Position numbers and translations under genes: made by a program. A stretch of 64,000 bases of DNA, taken from assembly GCF_001399685.1 (NCBI RefSeq), contig NZ_JTHN01000096.1:59222-123221 (forward strand). Reading direction: 5' to 3'. Under the pieces are notes generated by a model that saw nothing but the letters and a program-made list of their open reading frames with translations, did no database searches and was not told the DNA's origin. Position 1 is the stretch's first letter. Each line of letters begins with the position of its first letter. Below, piece by piece: positions 1 through 9,407 of this stretch. The stretch comes from Paenibacillus sp. A3. GTDB taxonomy: Bacteria > Bacillota > Bacilli > Paenibacillales > NBRC-103111.

Positions 1-2
1 CG

Positions 3-701
3 CTGCGCAACAACGGGCTGGGCATGCCGGTGAACTACACGGGGATGATCTGGTCGGGCTTCCGTCCGAGCGACGACGCCTGCGATTTCCATTACAACAT
101 TCCGTCGAACATGTTCGCGGTCGTGACGCTGCGGCAGATGCGCGAGATGGCCGAATGGGTGTTCCGCGATCTGGCGTTCGTCGACGAGTTGAAGAAGCTG
201 GAAGCGGATGTCGATCACGGCATTCAGCTGTACGGCATTTACCGCCATCCGGAGTTCGGCCCGATTTATGCTTACGAAACGGACGGCTTCGGCAACTACT
301 GCCTGATGGACGACGCCGGCACGCCGGGACTCATGTCGATTCCGTATATCGGCTATACGACGCCGGACGACCCGATTTATCAAAATACGAGACGGTTTGC
401 CCTAAGCAAGCAAAATCCGTTCTATTACGAGGGCAAAGTAGCAAAAGGCATCGGCAGCCCGCATACGCCGCCGGATTATATTTGGCACATGGCGCTGTCG
501 ATGCAGGGGCTGACGGCGGTGACGAAAGAGGAGAAGCTGGAAATGCTCGCGATGCTGGAGGCGACGGACGCGGATACCGGCTTCATGCATGAAGGTTTTC
601 ATGCGGACGATCCGACTATCTTCACGCGCAGCTGGTTTGCGTGGTCCAACAGCTTGTTCTCGCTGCTTGTGTACGAAGCGATGAAGGAAGGGATTGTATG
701 A
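3..701 (+). CDS. GH125 exo-alpha-mannosidase, C-terminal part (5' end outside window)
   Basis: The reading frame is already open at the left edge and continues to a TGA at 699-701. The visible 232 residues begin with the segment NNGLGMPVNYTGMIWSGFRPSDDAC, broken here only by naming it, and end with the run HADDP...TRSWFAWSNSLF. Both are hallmarks of GH125 (formerly DUF1237), which releases non-reducing-end mannose, typically alpha-1,6-linked. The Glu in the HEGF stretch near residue 190 is a candidate catalytic residue by family knowledge; I could not align it. No export signal can be judged because the N-terminus is missing. The next gene starts inside its stop codon (ATGA overlap), so the two are translationally coupled. 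With a clan GH-A enzyme and a GH38 mannosidase downstream, the operon probably dismantles mannose-containing glycans. Confidence 0.85.
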   Translation: MRNNGLGMPVNYTGMIWSGFRPSDDACDFHYNIPSNMFAVVTLRQMREMAEWVFRDLAFVDELKKLEADVDHGIQLYGIYRHPEFGPIYAYETDGFGNYCLMDDAGTPGLMSIPYIGYTTPDDPIYQNTRRFALSKQNPFYYEGKVAKGIGSPHTPPDYIWHMALSMQGLTAVTKEEKLEMLAMLEATDADTGFMHEGFHADDPTIFTRSWFAWSNSLFSLLVYEAMKEGIV

Positions 702-3700
702 CGCGGCCGATCGTCATTTTCTACGATCCGGGCTTTCCGCTCGGCGAAGGGATGCAGGTCGATGCTGGACTGCTGCAGGGTGTGGGGCAGGTCGTCCCGG
801 CGGACCGCCTGGCGGAGGCGCTGCGCTCCGCCGAGGGCGGCTGCTTCGTCAACCTGCATGCGCCATATTTTCCGAAAGCCGCTTGGTCGGCGATTCTCGA
901 CTTTATCCAGCAGGGCGGCGGGCTCATTAGCGCCGGAGGCGCGCCGTTTAAGCGTCCGGTCCGGGCGGAGAACGGAAGCTGGCATGCGGAAGCCGAGCAA
1001 ACCGCTTACCATCAGCAGCTCCATATTCATGAGGCGCTCCGGGTCGATGCGGCTCCGGTAGAGAAGCTGGCCGTCACAACTGACATTCCGCTGCTGGCCG
1101 GCAAGGAAGCGCTGCTTACGATAGCGGATACGTGGAATCTGGTGCCGCATGTGACGAAGAGCAGCGATTTGCCGCATCAGATGGGCTCCGCCGGACCGAT
1201 GGACACGCATATTTATCCGCTGCTGAAAGGCATCTCGGCCGAAGGCCGGGAGGTGGCCGCACCGGTCGTGCTCTGGGAGCAAACGAAGGGCCCCTTCGCC
1301 GGAGGCCGCTGGCTGTTCGTCCATCTGCCGCTGACCGCGGCATTCTGGAACGAGGGCGGAGCCGAAACGCTGAAGGAATGGGCCGCGTTTTGCGCCAAAG
1401 GCGTGACCGAGCTGTGGATCAAGCCGAACTACGCTTCATACGAGCCGGGCGAGCGGGCGATGCTTACGCTGCAAACGCAGCGGATCGGGCGCGGGACCGG
1501 ATCGGACAACGGGGTTTGGAAATTCACGGTTTCCCTGGAGCACGAGGCAGGGCAAGCCTCCTGGAAGCACCGCTTTGAGGCGAACGTCACGGAGGAGCTG
1601 AATATTCACCGCATTTCCGTCCCGCTTGAAATTCAGAGCGGCTTTTACCATATCGTCTGTCAGGCGCAAGCGCCGGACGGGGAAACGCGCATCCTGCGAC
1701 AGGGCTTTTGGGGCCTGGACGCCAAGCTGCTGGCCACAGGCACGCCGGTCAGCTGCGGCCGGGACTATTTTGTCAAGGACGGACGTCCGTTACCGGTCGT
1801 CGGGATGACTTACATGACATCGGACGTGGCGCGCAAGTTTTTGTTCCTGCCGAATGCGGCCGTATGGGACCGCGATATGGCACAGATGAGGAAGGCCGGG
1901 ATCAACTGGATTCGGACCGGTATCTGGACGGCGTACCGCAACATCATGCAGGTCGACGGGCACGCTTCCGAAGAGGTGCTGCGCTCGATCGACGCCTTCC
2001 TGCTTACGGCGAAGAAGCATGATTTGCAGGTCACCTTCACGTTCTTTTCGTTTACACCGGAGCCTTGGGAAGGCCTCAACCCTTACCTTGACCCGCGCAG
2101 CGTGGAAGCGCAGAAACGGTTCGTGCGCTCGATCGTCTCGCGGCATCAGGACACAAAGCATGTCGACTGGGATCTGATCAACGAGCCGTCGATGTTCGAC
2201 CCGCCGCAGATTTTCTCCGACGGCCCGCGGTCGTGCCGCGATCCGTTCGAGCTGGCGGCTTACCGCGAATGGCTGAAGCAGCGGCACGGCTCGATCGGCC
2301 GGCTGCAGGAGCGCTGGAACATGTCGCCGGAGCAGCTGCCGGACTTTGAAGCGGCCGTACCGCCAGAGCCGGAAGAGATCAACTTCAACGTGCAGGATAT
2401 GCACCAAGGGAAAAAAGGCACCCGCTGGCTCGACTACGCGCTGTTCTCGATGGAGATGCACAACCGGTGGGCGAAGCAGCTCTACGACGCGATCAAGGAC
2501 GTCTGCCCCGACCATATGGTCGTCGTCGGGCAGGACGAAGCCTTGGGCGCGCAGCGGCCGTCGCCGTTCTTCTACGCGGAGGCGTCGGATTACACGACCG
2601 TCCACTCGTGGTGGCTGAACGATCATCTTGTATGGGACGGCATCTTCGCGAAGACGCCGGATAAGCCGAATCTCGTGCAGGAGACCGGCATCATGTACGT
2701 GGAGACGCCGGACGGACGGGCGAAGCGCTCGGAGACGGAGCTGCGCAGCATCCTGGAGCGCAAATACGCTTATGCTTTCTCGACGGGCGGCGCGGGTGCG
2801 GTTCATTGGATTTGGAACACCAATTTCTATATGGACAATGCCAACGAATCGCACATCGGGGCGCTGCGGGCGGACGGAACGGAGAAGCCGGAGGCGGACG
2901 TTTCCTACGAATTCGGCCGCTTTATGGAAGAGATCCGGGATTTGTTCCAAGGCCGCAAGCTGGAGGAAGTCGCCGTCGTCTTCCCGTATTCCAACGACTT
3001 TTCCAACCGGAAATTGGCGTTCGATGCGACGACCCGTCTGACGCGGATGCTGTCCTACGAGCTGAAAGTTCCTTTCCGCGGAGTCGGGGAATACCATCTG
3101 GATTCACTCGCCGAAGTGCCGGCGAAGCTGATCATCCTGCCGAGCGCACATAATATAGATAGCGAAGCGTTTGCGAAATTGATCGCCATTGTACGGGCTA
3201 CCGGGGCGACGCTGCTCGTCACCGGTCCTCTCGGGCTGGATGCCTACTGGCAGCCGGAAGAGCGTCTTAAGGATGCGGTCGGCTCTTACCGTCCGGCCAA
3301 CGTGCGGCGCGAAGAAATGCTGGAGCTCGACGGCCGCCTGCTGCCCGTTTCCTTCGGACAGCGGCGGATCGCCGAGGTGGCGAAGGAAGTCCGGACGGAC
3401 GAGGCGGCAGAGGCGAAAGCCGACAAGTTGATCGACGTTCCGCTCGGTTCGGGGCGGCTCCTTTGGTGCCCGCTGCCGGTCGAATTGAACGAGCGCGCCG
3501 AGCCGCTCGCGATGCTGTACCAGCACGCGCTGACGGTAGCGGGCTTTCGAGCGGAGCTGGAATGGCTTCGCGGCGGCGGATTCCCGGGCGTGTACGGACG
3601 AAAGCTCGCTTTCCAAGACGGCGCACTGTTCGTCTTCGTGTCCGAATTCGCCATCGATACCGATGTGGAAGTGAAGGACCCGGCTACGGGACGCCGGTAT

Positions 3701-3811
3701 TCGTTTGTACTGGAGAAAGAGCGTTCGGTGCTGTTCGCGGTCGACCGGGAAGGCCGCTTGAAGTCCGTGTACCGGCCGAAGGAAGTTCATATCCAAGTGA
3801 CCGGAGAGTAG
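698..3811 (+). CDS. Large clan GH-A glycoside hydrolase (beta-galactosidase/mannosidase-like)
   Basis: A 1037-residue protein starts at the ATG overlapping the GH125 stop, preceded by GGAAGGG; an earlier in-frame ATG at 641 lies inside GH125 and lacks this context. The N-terminal ~250 residues resemble a glutamine-amidotransferase-like fold. A beta-rich segment follows to ~350. The TIM-barrel catalytic domain covers ~355-745, and another amidotransferase-like beta-alpha domain with the segment KLIILPSAHNID spans ~780-860. Glu496 in LINEPS fits the clan GH-A acid/base residue and Glu662 in VQETGIM fits the nucleophile. No signal peptide is visible, so it probably acts in the cytoplasm on imported oligosaccharides. 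The domain plan recalls GH42 and related families. Substrate is inferred only from neighbours (alpha-mannosidases), making a beta-mannosidase role plausible but unproven. Confidence 0.75.
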   Translation: MTRPIVIFYDPGFPLGEGMQVDAGLLQGVGQVVPADRLAEALRSAEGGCFVNLHAPYFPKAAWSAILDFIQQGGGLISAGGAPFKRPVRAENGSWHAEAEQTAYHQQLHIHEALRVDAAPVEKLAVTTDIPLLAGKEALLTIADTWNLVPHVTKSSDLPHQMGSAGPMDTHIYPLLKGISAEGREVAAPVVLWEQTKGPFAGGRWLFVHLPLTAAFWNEGGAETLKEWAAFCAKGVTELWIKPNYASYEPGERAMLTLQTQRIGRGTGSDNGVWKFTVSLEHEAGQASWKHRFEANVTEELNIHRISVPLEIQSGFYHIVCQAQAPDGETRILRQGFWGLDAKLLATGTPVSCGRDYFVKDGRPLPVVGMTYMTSDVARKFLFLPNAAVWDRDMAQMRKAGINWIRTGIWTAYRNIMQVDGHASEEVLRSIDAFLLTAKKHDLQVTFTFFSFTPEPWEGLNPYLDPRSVEAQKRFVRSIVSRHQDTKHVDWDLINEPSMFDPPQIFSDGPRSCRDPFELAAYREWLKQRHGSIGRLQERWNMSPEQLPDFEAAVPPEPEEINFNVQDMHQGKKGTRWLDYALFSMEMHNRWAKQLYDAIKDVCPDHMVVVGQDEALGAQRPSPFFYAEASDYTTVHSWWLNDHLVWDGIFAKTPDKPNLVQETGIMYVETPDGRAKRSETELRSILERKYAYAFSTGGAGAVHWIWNTNFYMDNANESHIGALRADGTEKPEADVSYEFGRFMEEIRDLFQGRKLEEVAVVFPYSNDFSNRKLAFDATTRLTRMLSYELKVPFRGVGEYHLDSLAEVPAKLIILPSAHNIDSEAFAKLIAIVRATGATLLVTGPLGLDAYWQPEERLKDAVGSYRPANVRREEMLELDGRLLPVSFGQRRIAEVAKEVRTDEAAEAKADKLIDVPLGSGRLLWCPLPVELNERAEPLAMLYQHALTVAGFRAELEWLRGGGFPGVYGRKLAFQDGALFVFVSEFAIDTDVEVKDPATGRRYSFVLEKERSVLFAVDREGRLKSVYRPKEVHIQVTGE

Positions 3812-3835
3812 TCCGGGGAGGAGGCGTCACAAGCC

Positions 3836-6571
3836 ATGAGCAAAAAAAGAACCGCGCATATCATTTCCCATACGCACTGGGACCGGGAATGGTATTTGCC
3901 TTATGAAAAGCATCATATGCTGCTGATCCAGCTGATGGACACGCTGCTTCATACGCTCGAGCGCGATCCGGAGTTCAAGAGCTTTTATTTGGACGGCCAG
4001 ACGATTATTTTAGAGGATTATCTTCAGGTGCGGCCGGAAAAAAAGGAGCAGCTTGAAGCGTACATCCGGGAAGGCCGCATTCATATCGGGCCTTGGTATA
4101 TTTTGCAGGATGCGTTCCTGACGAGCAGCGAAGCGAACCTGCGCAACCTGCAGATCGGGCATCAGGATGCTGCGCGTTACGGGACGATCGCCAAGGTCGG
4201 CTATTTCCCCGACACGTTCGGCAACATGGGGCAGGCGCCGCAAATTTTGCGCCAGGCCGGCATCGACAACGCGATGTTCGGTCGCGGCGTTAAGCCGACG
4301 GGCTTCAACAATACCGTGTCCGATTCGGACTACGAATCGTCGTTCTCCGAGCTGCTCTGGGAAGGCCCGGACGGCTCGCGGGTGCTGGGCATTTTGTTCG
4401 CGAACTGGTACTGCAACGGGATGGAGGTTCCGACGGACGAGAAAGAAGCGAAGGAATACTGGGAGCGGAAGCTGGCGGATGCCGAGAAATACGCTTCCAC
4501 CGGGGAGCTGCTGTTCATGAACGGATGCGACCACCAGCCAATCCAGCAGGACTTGTCCGAGGCGATCCGCACGGCGCGGAAGCTGTTCCCGGACACCGAC
4601 TTCGTCCACTCGAACGTGGCGGATTATTTGCAGGCCGTGAACCGGTCTTTGGACCGGGAGCTGTCCGTGGTGAGGGGCGAGCTGCGCAGCCAGCGCACGG
4701 ACGGATGGTCGACGCTGGTCAATACCGCGTCCGCCCGCGTTTACTTGAAGCAGATGAACCAGCGGGGGCAAGCGCTGCTGGAGAAAGTGGCCGAGCCGCT
4801 CGCGTCCTTCGCGCACTTGCTGGGTAAAGAGTATCCGCACCACTTGTTCACGTACGCTTGGAAAACGCTGATGCAGAACCACCCGCACGACAGCATCTGC
4901 GGCTGCAGCGTGGACGAGGTGCACCGCGAGATGGTGACCCGCTTCGACAAAAGCCGCCATGTGGCCGAGACCATCGTCGACGACAGCAAGCGTGTCATCG
5001 CCGAAGCGGTCGACACGTCCGTCTTCGCCCGCATGGGCGCGGAGGCGCGCCCGCTCGTCGTCTTCAATACGACGGGCTGGGAGAGAACCGGAGTCGTCAC
5101 CGTGGAGCTGGACGCGGAGCGCTTGTACTTCCGCGACGGCTTCCCGCTGGACGAGATGAGCCGCCGCATGCAGGCGCTCGACGTCTCCGGCCGCACGCTG
5201 GTCGATGCGGAGGGCCGCACCGTACCGTTCACGATGCAGGATCTGGGCCTGCAGTTCGGCTACGACCTGCCGGACGACAAGTTCCGCCAGCCGTATATGT
5301 GCCGCAGGGTGAGCCTCACCTTCGAGGCGCAGAACGTGCCTGCGCTTGGCGTTGCCGCGTACGCGTGGCTCAAATCGGCCGATATGGCTTCGTCCCCGGC
5401 CGCCGAAACCGCCTCGCTGCTGAACGGCGACCGGGTGATGGAGAACGCCTTGCTTCGCGTCGAGATCGCGGAGGACGGTTCCCTCGCCGTGACGGACAAG
5501 CAAACGGGCCGCACGTTCCGCGATTTGGGCGTGTACGAGAATACCGGCGATATCGGCAACGAATATATGTACAAGCAGCCGAACGGCGAGACGGCGCTGA
5601 CGACGAAAGGGCTGAAGGCGGATATCCGCGTCGTCGAGGATACGCCATACCGTGCGACGGTGGAAATCGTGCACGAATGGTCGGTTCCGGCTTCGGGCGA
5701 TGCCGTATTCGAGCAGGAGAAGCGGGAGCTGGTTTATTTCCCGCACCGCAAAGGGCAGCGCGTCAAGGATATGGTGCCGCTCACGATCCGCATGCAGGTC
5801 AGTCTGAGCCGCAGCGGCCGGGGTGTCGAGCTGCAGGCGTCCTTCAACAACCAGGCGAAGGATCACCGGCTGCGCGCACTCTTCCCGACCGACGTGGAGA
5901 CGGCGGTACACCGCGCCGATTCGATCTTCGAGATTGCGACGCGGGACAACGAACCGGCGGCGGAGTGGGAAAATCCGAGCAATGCGCAGCATCAGCAAGC
6001 GTTTGTCGACGTAAGCGGAGCAGGGGCGGGCCTCACGATCGCCAACCTCGGGCTTCAGGAGTACGAAGTGCTGCGGGACGGACGCAATACGATTGCCGTC
6101 ACGCTGCTTAGATCCGTCAGCGAGCTTGGCGATTGGGGCTTGTTCCCGACGCCGGAGGCGCAATGTCTCGGCGAGCACACGGTGCAGCTGGAGATCATCC
6201 CGCATAGCGGCGACGGCGCGGCTTCGGGCGCTTTTGCCGAGGCGTACCTATTCCAGATTCCATGGACGGTTTGCCAAACCGGCGTGCACGGCGGCCCGAT
6301 CGCTTCGGGCTATGCCCCGTACCGCTGGGAGGGCGGCGCGCTTGCGTTCTCGTCCATGAAAGTGAGCGAGGCTTCCGGCGATCTCATGCTGAGATGGTTC
6401 AACATGGAAGCGGCCGGAACGGAGCTGGGGCTGCATTCGGCCCGCGGCGCGGAATCGGTCTACAAAAGCAACGTCTTGGAGGAAGCGGGATCGATCGTTT
6501 CGGAGGGTCCGAACCTGTCCATGCCGGTGGGTCCTTACGAGATTGTCACGCTGGGCGTTAAGCGCAAATAA
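3836..6571 (+). CDS. GH38 alpha-mannosidase
   Basis: A 911-residue protein with the GH38 signature at its start: HTHWDREW at residues 12-19, supplying the zinc ligands His14 and Asp16. Asp126 in GYFPDTFGNMGQ is the expected catalytic nucleophile. The segment NHPHDSICGCSVDEVH near residue 347 is the usual family core. The C-terminal half is the beta-sandwich typical of bacterial GH38. There is no signal peptide, so it is cytoplasmic. These enzymes cleave alpha-linked mannose from oligosaccharides or mannosylglycerate. The start is supported by GGGAGGAGG 14 bases upstream. It lies 24 bases after the clan GH-A gene and is the last gene of the operon, followed by a clear terminator. Confidence 0.93.
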   Translation: MSKKRTAHIISHTHWDREWYLPYEKHHMLLIQLMDTLLHTLERDPEFKSFYLDGQTIILEDYLQVRPEKKEQLEAYIREGRIHIGPWYILQDAFLTSSEANLRNLQIGHQDAARYGTIAKVGYFPDTFGNMGQAPQILRQAGIDNAMFGRGVKPTGFNNTVSDSDYESSFSELLWEGPDGSRVLGILFANWYCNGMEVPTDEKEAKEYWERKLADAEKYASTGELLFMNGCDHQPIQQDLSEAIRTARKLFPDTDFVHSNVADYLQAVNRSLDRELSVVRGELRSQRTDGWSTLVNTASARVYLKQMNQRGQALLEKVAEPLASFAHLLGKEYPHHLFTYAWKTLMQNHPHDSICGCSVDEVHREMVTRFDKSRHVAETIVDDSKRVIAEAVDTSVFARMGAEARPLVVFNTTGWERTGVVTVELDAERLYFRDGFPLDEMSRRMQALDVSGRTLVDAEGRTVPFTMQDLGLQFGYDLPDDKFRQPYMCRRVSLTFEAQNVPALGVAAYAWLKSADMASSPAAETASLLNGDRVMENALLRVEIAEDGSLAVTDKQTGRTFRDLGVYENTGDIGNEYMYKQPNGETALTTKGLKADIRVVEDTPYRATVEIVHEWSVPASGDAVFEQEKRELVYFPHRKGQRVKDMVPLTIRMQVSLSRSGRGVELQASFNNQAKDHRLRALFPTDVETAVHRADSIFEIATRDNEPAAEWENPSNAQHQQAFVDVSGAGAGLTIANLGLQEYEVLRDGRNTIAVTLLRSVSELGDWGLFPTPEAQCLGEHTVQLEIIPHSGDGAASGAFAEAYLFQIPWTVCQTGVHGGPIASGYAPYRWEGGALAFSSMKVSEASGDLMLRWFNMEAAGTELGLHSARGAESVYKSNVLEEAGSIVSEGPNLSMPVGPYEIVTLGVKRK

Positions 6572-6583
6572 TATATATGCTGA

Positions 6584-6628
6584 AAAGCAGTCTAAACCTC
6601 GGAATTCGGGGTTTAGGCTGCTTTTTTT
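6584..6628 (+). terminator. Rho-independent terminator of the mannosidase operon
   Basis: AAGCAG/CTGCTT and CTAAACC/GGTTTAG arms form a long stem around a short loop, followed by a run of seven T. It closes the mannose-glycan operon and isolates the sigma-factor gene. Confidence 0.85.
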
Positions 6629-6653
6629 GTGTCTGCTTTTCCAAAAAAGACAC

Positions 6654-6680
6654 TTGAAGTACACATCACGTTCATATAAT
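6654..6680 (+). promoter_or_regulatory. Candidate sigma-A promoter for the ECF-like sigma gene
   Basis: TTGAAG at 6654-6659 and a perfect TATAAT at 6675-6680, 15 bases apart (shorter than the ideal 17). The -10 box overlaps the upstream in-frame ATG at 6679, arguing that translation starts downstream at 6712. Confidence 0.5.
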
Positions 6681-6711
6681 GGAAGAGATGATGAGAACGG
6701 AGGCAAAAAGC

Positions 6712-7233
6712 ATGAATCCACAGCAACACCAGCCGGCTTCTGCAGACGGCCAAAAACAGCTTCAACAATTTCGCAGCTTCATCGAATCGCTGCAAGATCC
6801 GGTTTACCGGCTTGCGCACCGGCTGCTCCAAGACCGCGAGCTTGCGGCGCAGGAGGTGGGGCGTACGTTCGTCGAGTTGTTTCGCAGACATGCGGAGGAA
6901 GGATTTGCGCCAACGAACGGTTCTATGAGGACGGCTGCCTACCGGATGCTTATTCACCGGTGCAAAATGGCGAAAGTTTCGGGCAAACGCAGGCTAAAGC
7001 CGGGCACGCTCGGACCCCGTACCATCCTCGAAGCCGTCGATGCACTGCCGGATGAAGTGAAGCTGATCGTATCGCTGAAGTACGAATGTCAGCTATCCTA
7101 TGAAGAGATCGGGGAAATTTTGGAGATCTCCCCGGAGCGTGTGAAAAAAGGCGTGTGGCGCAGCAGGGAACGGTTAAGCGAATGGATGGAGGAGCCCCGC
7201 TCCCCGTTGAGCTTCGGGATCATTATGCATTAA
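6712..7233 (+). CDS. Small sigma-70 family (ECF-like) sigma factor
   Basis: A 173-residue protein. Residues ~20-95 resemble a degenerate sigma region 2 (DPVYRLAHRLLQDRELAAQE). Residues ~112-165 form a clear sigma region 4 helix-turn-helix (LPDEVKLIVSLKY...LSYEEIGEILEISPERVKKGVWRSRERL). ATG 6712 was chosen because GGAGG sits 8 bases upstream, whereas ATG 6679 overlaps the -10 box. ECF sigma factors usually direct RNA polymerase to stress or envelope promoters. No anti-sigma gene is adjacent, which is unusual for the class, so regulation is unknown. It is monocistronic between two terminators. Confidence 0.75.
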   Translation: MNPQQHQPASADGQKQLQQFRSFIESLQDPVYRLAHRLLQDRELAAQEVGRTFVELFRRHAEEGFAPTNGSMRTAAYRMLIHRCKMAKVSGKRRLKPGTLGPRTILEAVDALPDEVKLIVSLKYECQLSYEEIGEILEISPERVKKGVWRSRERLSEWMEEPRSPLSFGIIMH

Positions 7234-7288
7234 TCCAAGACCTTGGGACAGTGAAGCTTCCGTACAGGTCTTGGATTTATTTTTTTTC
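7232..7288 (+). terminator. Terminator after the sigma-factor gene
   Basis: A 12-base perfect inverted repeat (AATCCAAGACCT/AGGTCTTGGATT) surrounds an internal GAAGCTTC palindrome and is followed by a run of T. It lies between convergent genes; the T run serves the plus strand. Confidence 0.85.
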
Positions 7289-7301
7289 TGCTTGAGCTAT
7301 C

Positions 7302-8435
7302 TTATAGGCTTGATGGCGCCGTCCATAGGGCCGCCGAGCCCCGGTAAACGTAGGAAGGCGGCGCTTCGACGGAATCGGAAGCTGCCGGACAGGCTTCGTT
7401 TACCGCGGCGACGGCGTCCGAGATCAAGCTGCGGTGAGGCGAATGACGGCATACCGGGTCCGTCTGGCGGGCATCGCCGGTGAGCAGGTAGGCTTGGCAG
7501 CGGCAGCCGCCGAAGTCTTCGAAGCGGCGGTCGCAGCTGCGGCACGGCTCCGGCATCCAATCCGTGCCGCGAAAAGCGTTCAGTGCGGCGGATTCGTACC
7601 AGATTGAAGCAAGGCTCCGGTCCCGCACCGAATCGAACGTGAGCGTAGTTATGCTCGAAGCGGCGGGGCAAGGCAGTACTTTGCCGCTCGGGGACACGGT
7701 GAGCGAGATCCGGCCCCAGCCTCCCATACAAGGCTTCGGAAGCTCGGCGTAATAATCGGGGACGACCCAGATCAGCTCTATCTGCTTGCCGATCCGCTTT
7801 TTTAATTTGTCAAAGGCGGCTTCGGCTGTCTCCAGCTGCTCCTTCGTCGGCATGAGCGTCTCCCGGTTGACGAGCGCCCAGCCGTAATACTGGGTGTTGG
7901 CCAGCTCCAGCCGCGACGCCCCCCAGGAGAGGCAAAGCTCGACGATCGCCTCCAGCTCCCCGATATTGTGCCGGTGCAGAACGACGTTCATATTCAAAGG
8001 AAGGCCTGCGGCCCGGATGAGGGCGGCGGCTTGCTGCTTCCTGTCGAACGTCTTGAAACCGGCAATATGGTCAGACAGGCTTGGGGTCGCCGCTTGAAGG
8101 CTGAGCTGCAGGCTGTCGACCCCGGCTTCCGCCAACCGGCGGAGCCGTGCTTCGGTCAGCCCGACGCCGCTTGTGATCAGATTCACGAATAGGCCGAGCG
8201 AACGCGCCCGTTCGATGAGCAGCTCGGTATCGGCCCGCAGCAGCGGCTCCCCACCCGTCAGGTGCAGCTGGACGACGCCTAACCCGGCGGCTTCCTCCAG
8301 GACGCGCAGCCATACGTCGGTAGGCAGCTCGTTGTCCCGCTGCTCCAGCTCCTGCGGATTGGAGCAATACGGGCAGCGGAGGGGACAGCGGTGGGTCAAT
8401 TCGGCGGTCAGCGCGTACGGTAAACTCAGATCCAT
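7302..8435 (-). CDS. pqqE: PqqE, radical SAM enzyme that cross-links PqqA
   Basis: A 377-residue protein, normal for PqqE. The radical-SAM cluster motif CPLRCPYC lies near residues 17-24 and binds the 4Fe-4S cluster that cleaves S-adenosylmethionine. The C-terminal SPASM region carries further cysteines, including CRSC and FGGCRCQAYLLTGDA...DPVC, a strongly PqqE-specific run. PqqE forms the carbon-carbon bond between Glu and Tyr of PqqA with PqqD as chaperone. The start at 8435 (MDLSLPYALTAEL) follows family alignment; the frame is open for 42 codons further upstream inside pqqD. It overlaps pqqD by 10 bases and is last in the operon. Confidence 0.95.
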   Translation of the reverse strand: MDLSLPYALTAELTHRCPLRCPYCSNPQELEQRDNELPTDVWLRVLEEAAGLGVVQLHLTGGEPLLRADTELLIERARSLGLFVNLITSGVGLTEARLRRLAEAGVDSLQLSLQAATPSLSDHIAGFKTFDRKQQAAALIRAAGLPLNMNVVLHRHNIGELEAIVELCLSWGASRLELANTQYYGWALVNRETLMPTKEQLETAEAAFDKLKKRIGKQIELIWVVPDYYAELPKPCMGGWGRISLTVSPSGKVLPCPAASSITTLTFDSVRDRSLASIWYESAALNAFRGTDWMPEPCRSCDRRFEDFGGCRCQAYLLTGDARQTDPVCRHSPHRSLISDAVAAVNEACPAASDSVEAPPSYVYRGSAALWTAPSSL

Positions 8436-8701
8436 CGTTCCACCCAGCCTTCCTCCGCGGCCTGCGTTAAAAACTCGGTAATGTCGTCCTGCAGACCGGT
8501 CTGTCCGTATTTTGCCTCCAGCTCGTGCGTCAGTTCTCCGACGGTTCGCTGCCCGTCGCACAGCCGCAGAATCGCTCCGGCGGTCTCATTCAATTGAACG
8601 ATACGCTCCGGGAGCAGCAGCAGTTCCTGCTTGCGCAGCGCGTCGTATTTCATGCGGGCGGGGGGACGAATTGCTGGCCGTTCCTGCAGCCCCCAGCTCA
8701 T
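8426..8701 (-). CDS. pqqD: PqqD, PqqA-binding chaperone
   Basis: A 91-residue protein of the RiPP-recognition-element fold. It contains the family pattern ERIVQLNETAGAIL and a DG-T-GEL segment, ending EEGWVERW. PqqD binds the PqqA peptide and presents it to PqqE. The ATG overlaps the pqqC stop (ATGA) and its end overlaps the start of pqqE, so pqqC, D and E are translationally coupled. Confidence 0.93.
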   Translation of the reverse strand: MSWGLQERPAIRPPARMKYDALRKQELLLLPERIVQLNETAGAILRLCDGQRTVGELTHELEAKYGQTGLQDDITEFLTQAAEEGWVERWI

Positions 8702-9405
8702 GCACGGTTCTCCTCATCCGGGTAAGCGAGCTGCAGCGCATCGAGGAGCGACCACAGCACGTCGCATTTGAACGAGAGCGCGGCAACCGCCCGTTCCTGC
8801 TCGCGGCGGGTGCGGCATTCGCGCAGCACGAGCTCCAGCCCGTGATCGGCGTCGCGCGGCGCCTGATGGAGCCGGGAGCGGAAATAATCAAGCCCCTGCG
8901 GGCGTATCCACGGATACAAATCCTCGAAGACGACGATGCGCCGGGAGACGAGCGTCGGCGCGAACAGCTCCGTCAGGGAGGAAGCGATGGCCTCGGGCCA
9001 CGGCTGCAGCCGGCAGAAGTTCACGTACGCGTCAACCGCAAAACGGACTGCAGGCAGCACGAGCCGCTCGCTGAGCAGGTCCTCACGGGAAATATCGACG
9101 GCTTCTCCGAGGCGAATCCACGCTTCGATGCCGCCTTCGTCTCCCTCGCGGCCGTCGTGGTCGACGATGCGCTGCAGCCAACGGCGCCGGTCTTCCCGGG
9201 TAGGCAGCTTGGCCAGGATGAGCGCGTCTTTAACCGGGATGTTTTTTTGATAGTAAAACCGGTTGGCGACCCAGGCCCGAAGCTGCTCCGGGCTGAGCTT
9301 TCCCTCGTGCATGCGGATGTGATAAGGATGCTTGTCGTGATACCGCTGCTCGCCGATCCGGCGCAGCCGCATCAAGAATTCGTCGTTCGACCATGGCTCG
9401 TTCAT
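8698..9405 (-). CDS. pqqC: PqqC, pyrroloquinoline-quinone synthase
   Basis: A 235-residue helical oxidase of the TenA/PqqC fold. It carries the PqqC-typical runs RYHDKHPYHIRMHEG and LRAWVANRFYYQKNIPVKDA, and a DHDG motif. It performs the final ring closure and eight-electron oxidation to PQQ using O2. The start at 9405 lies 7 bases after GGAGG; ATG 9411, overlapping the pqqB stop, would leave only one base. The end couples to pqqD. Confidence 0.95.
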   Translation of the reverse strand: MNEPWSNDEFLMRLRRIGEQRYHDKHPYHIRMHEGKLSPEQLRAWVANRFYYQKNIPVKDALILAKLPTREDRRRWLQRIVDHDGREGDEGGIEAWIRLGEAVDISREDLLSERLVLPAVRFAVDAYVNFCRLQPWPEAIASSLTELFAPTLVSRRIVVFEDLYPWIRPQGLDYFRSRLHQAPRDADHGLELVLRECRTRREQERAVAALSFKCDVLWSLLDALQLAYPDEENRA

Positions 9406-9407
9406 CG

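Noticed and set aside
4010..6205. Long open frame (731 codons) on the minus strand inside the GH38 gene
   Set aside because: The frame arises from GC-rich codon use of the clear GH38 gene on the plus strand; its translation is Arg/His-rich, shows no family motif and has no ribosome site.
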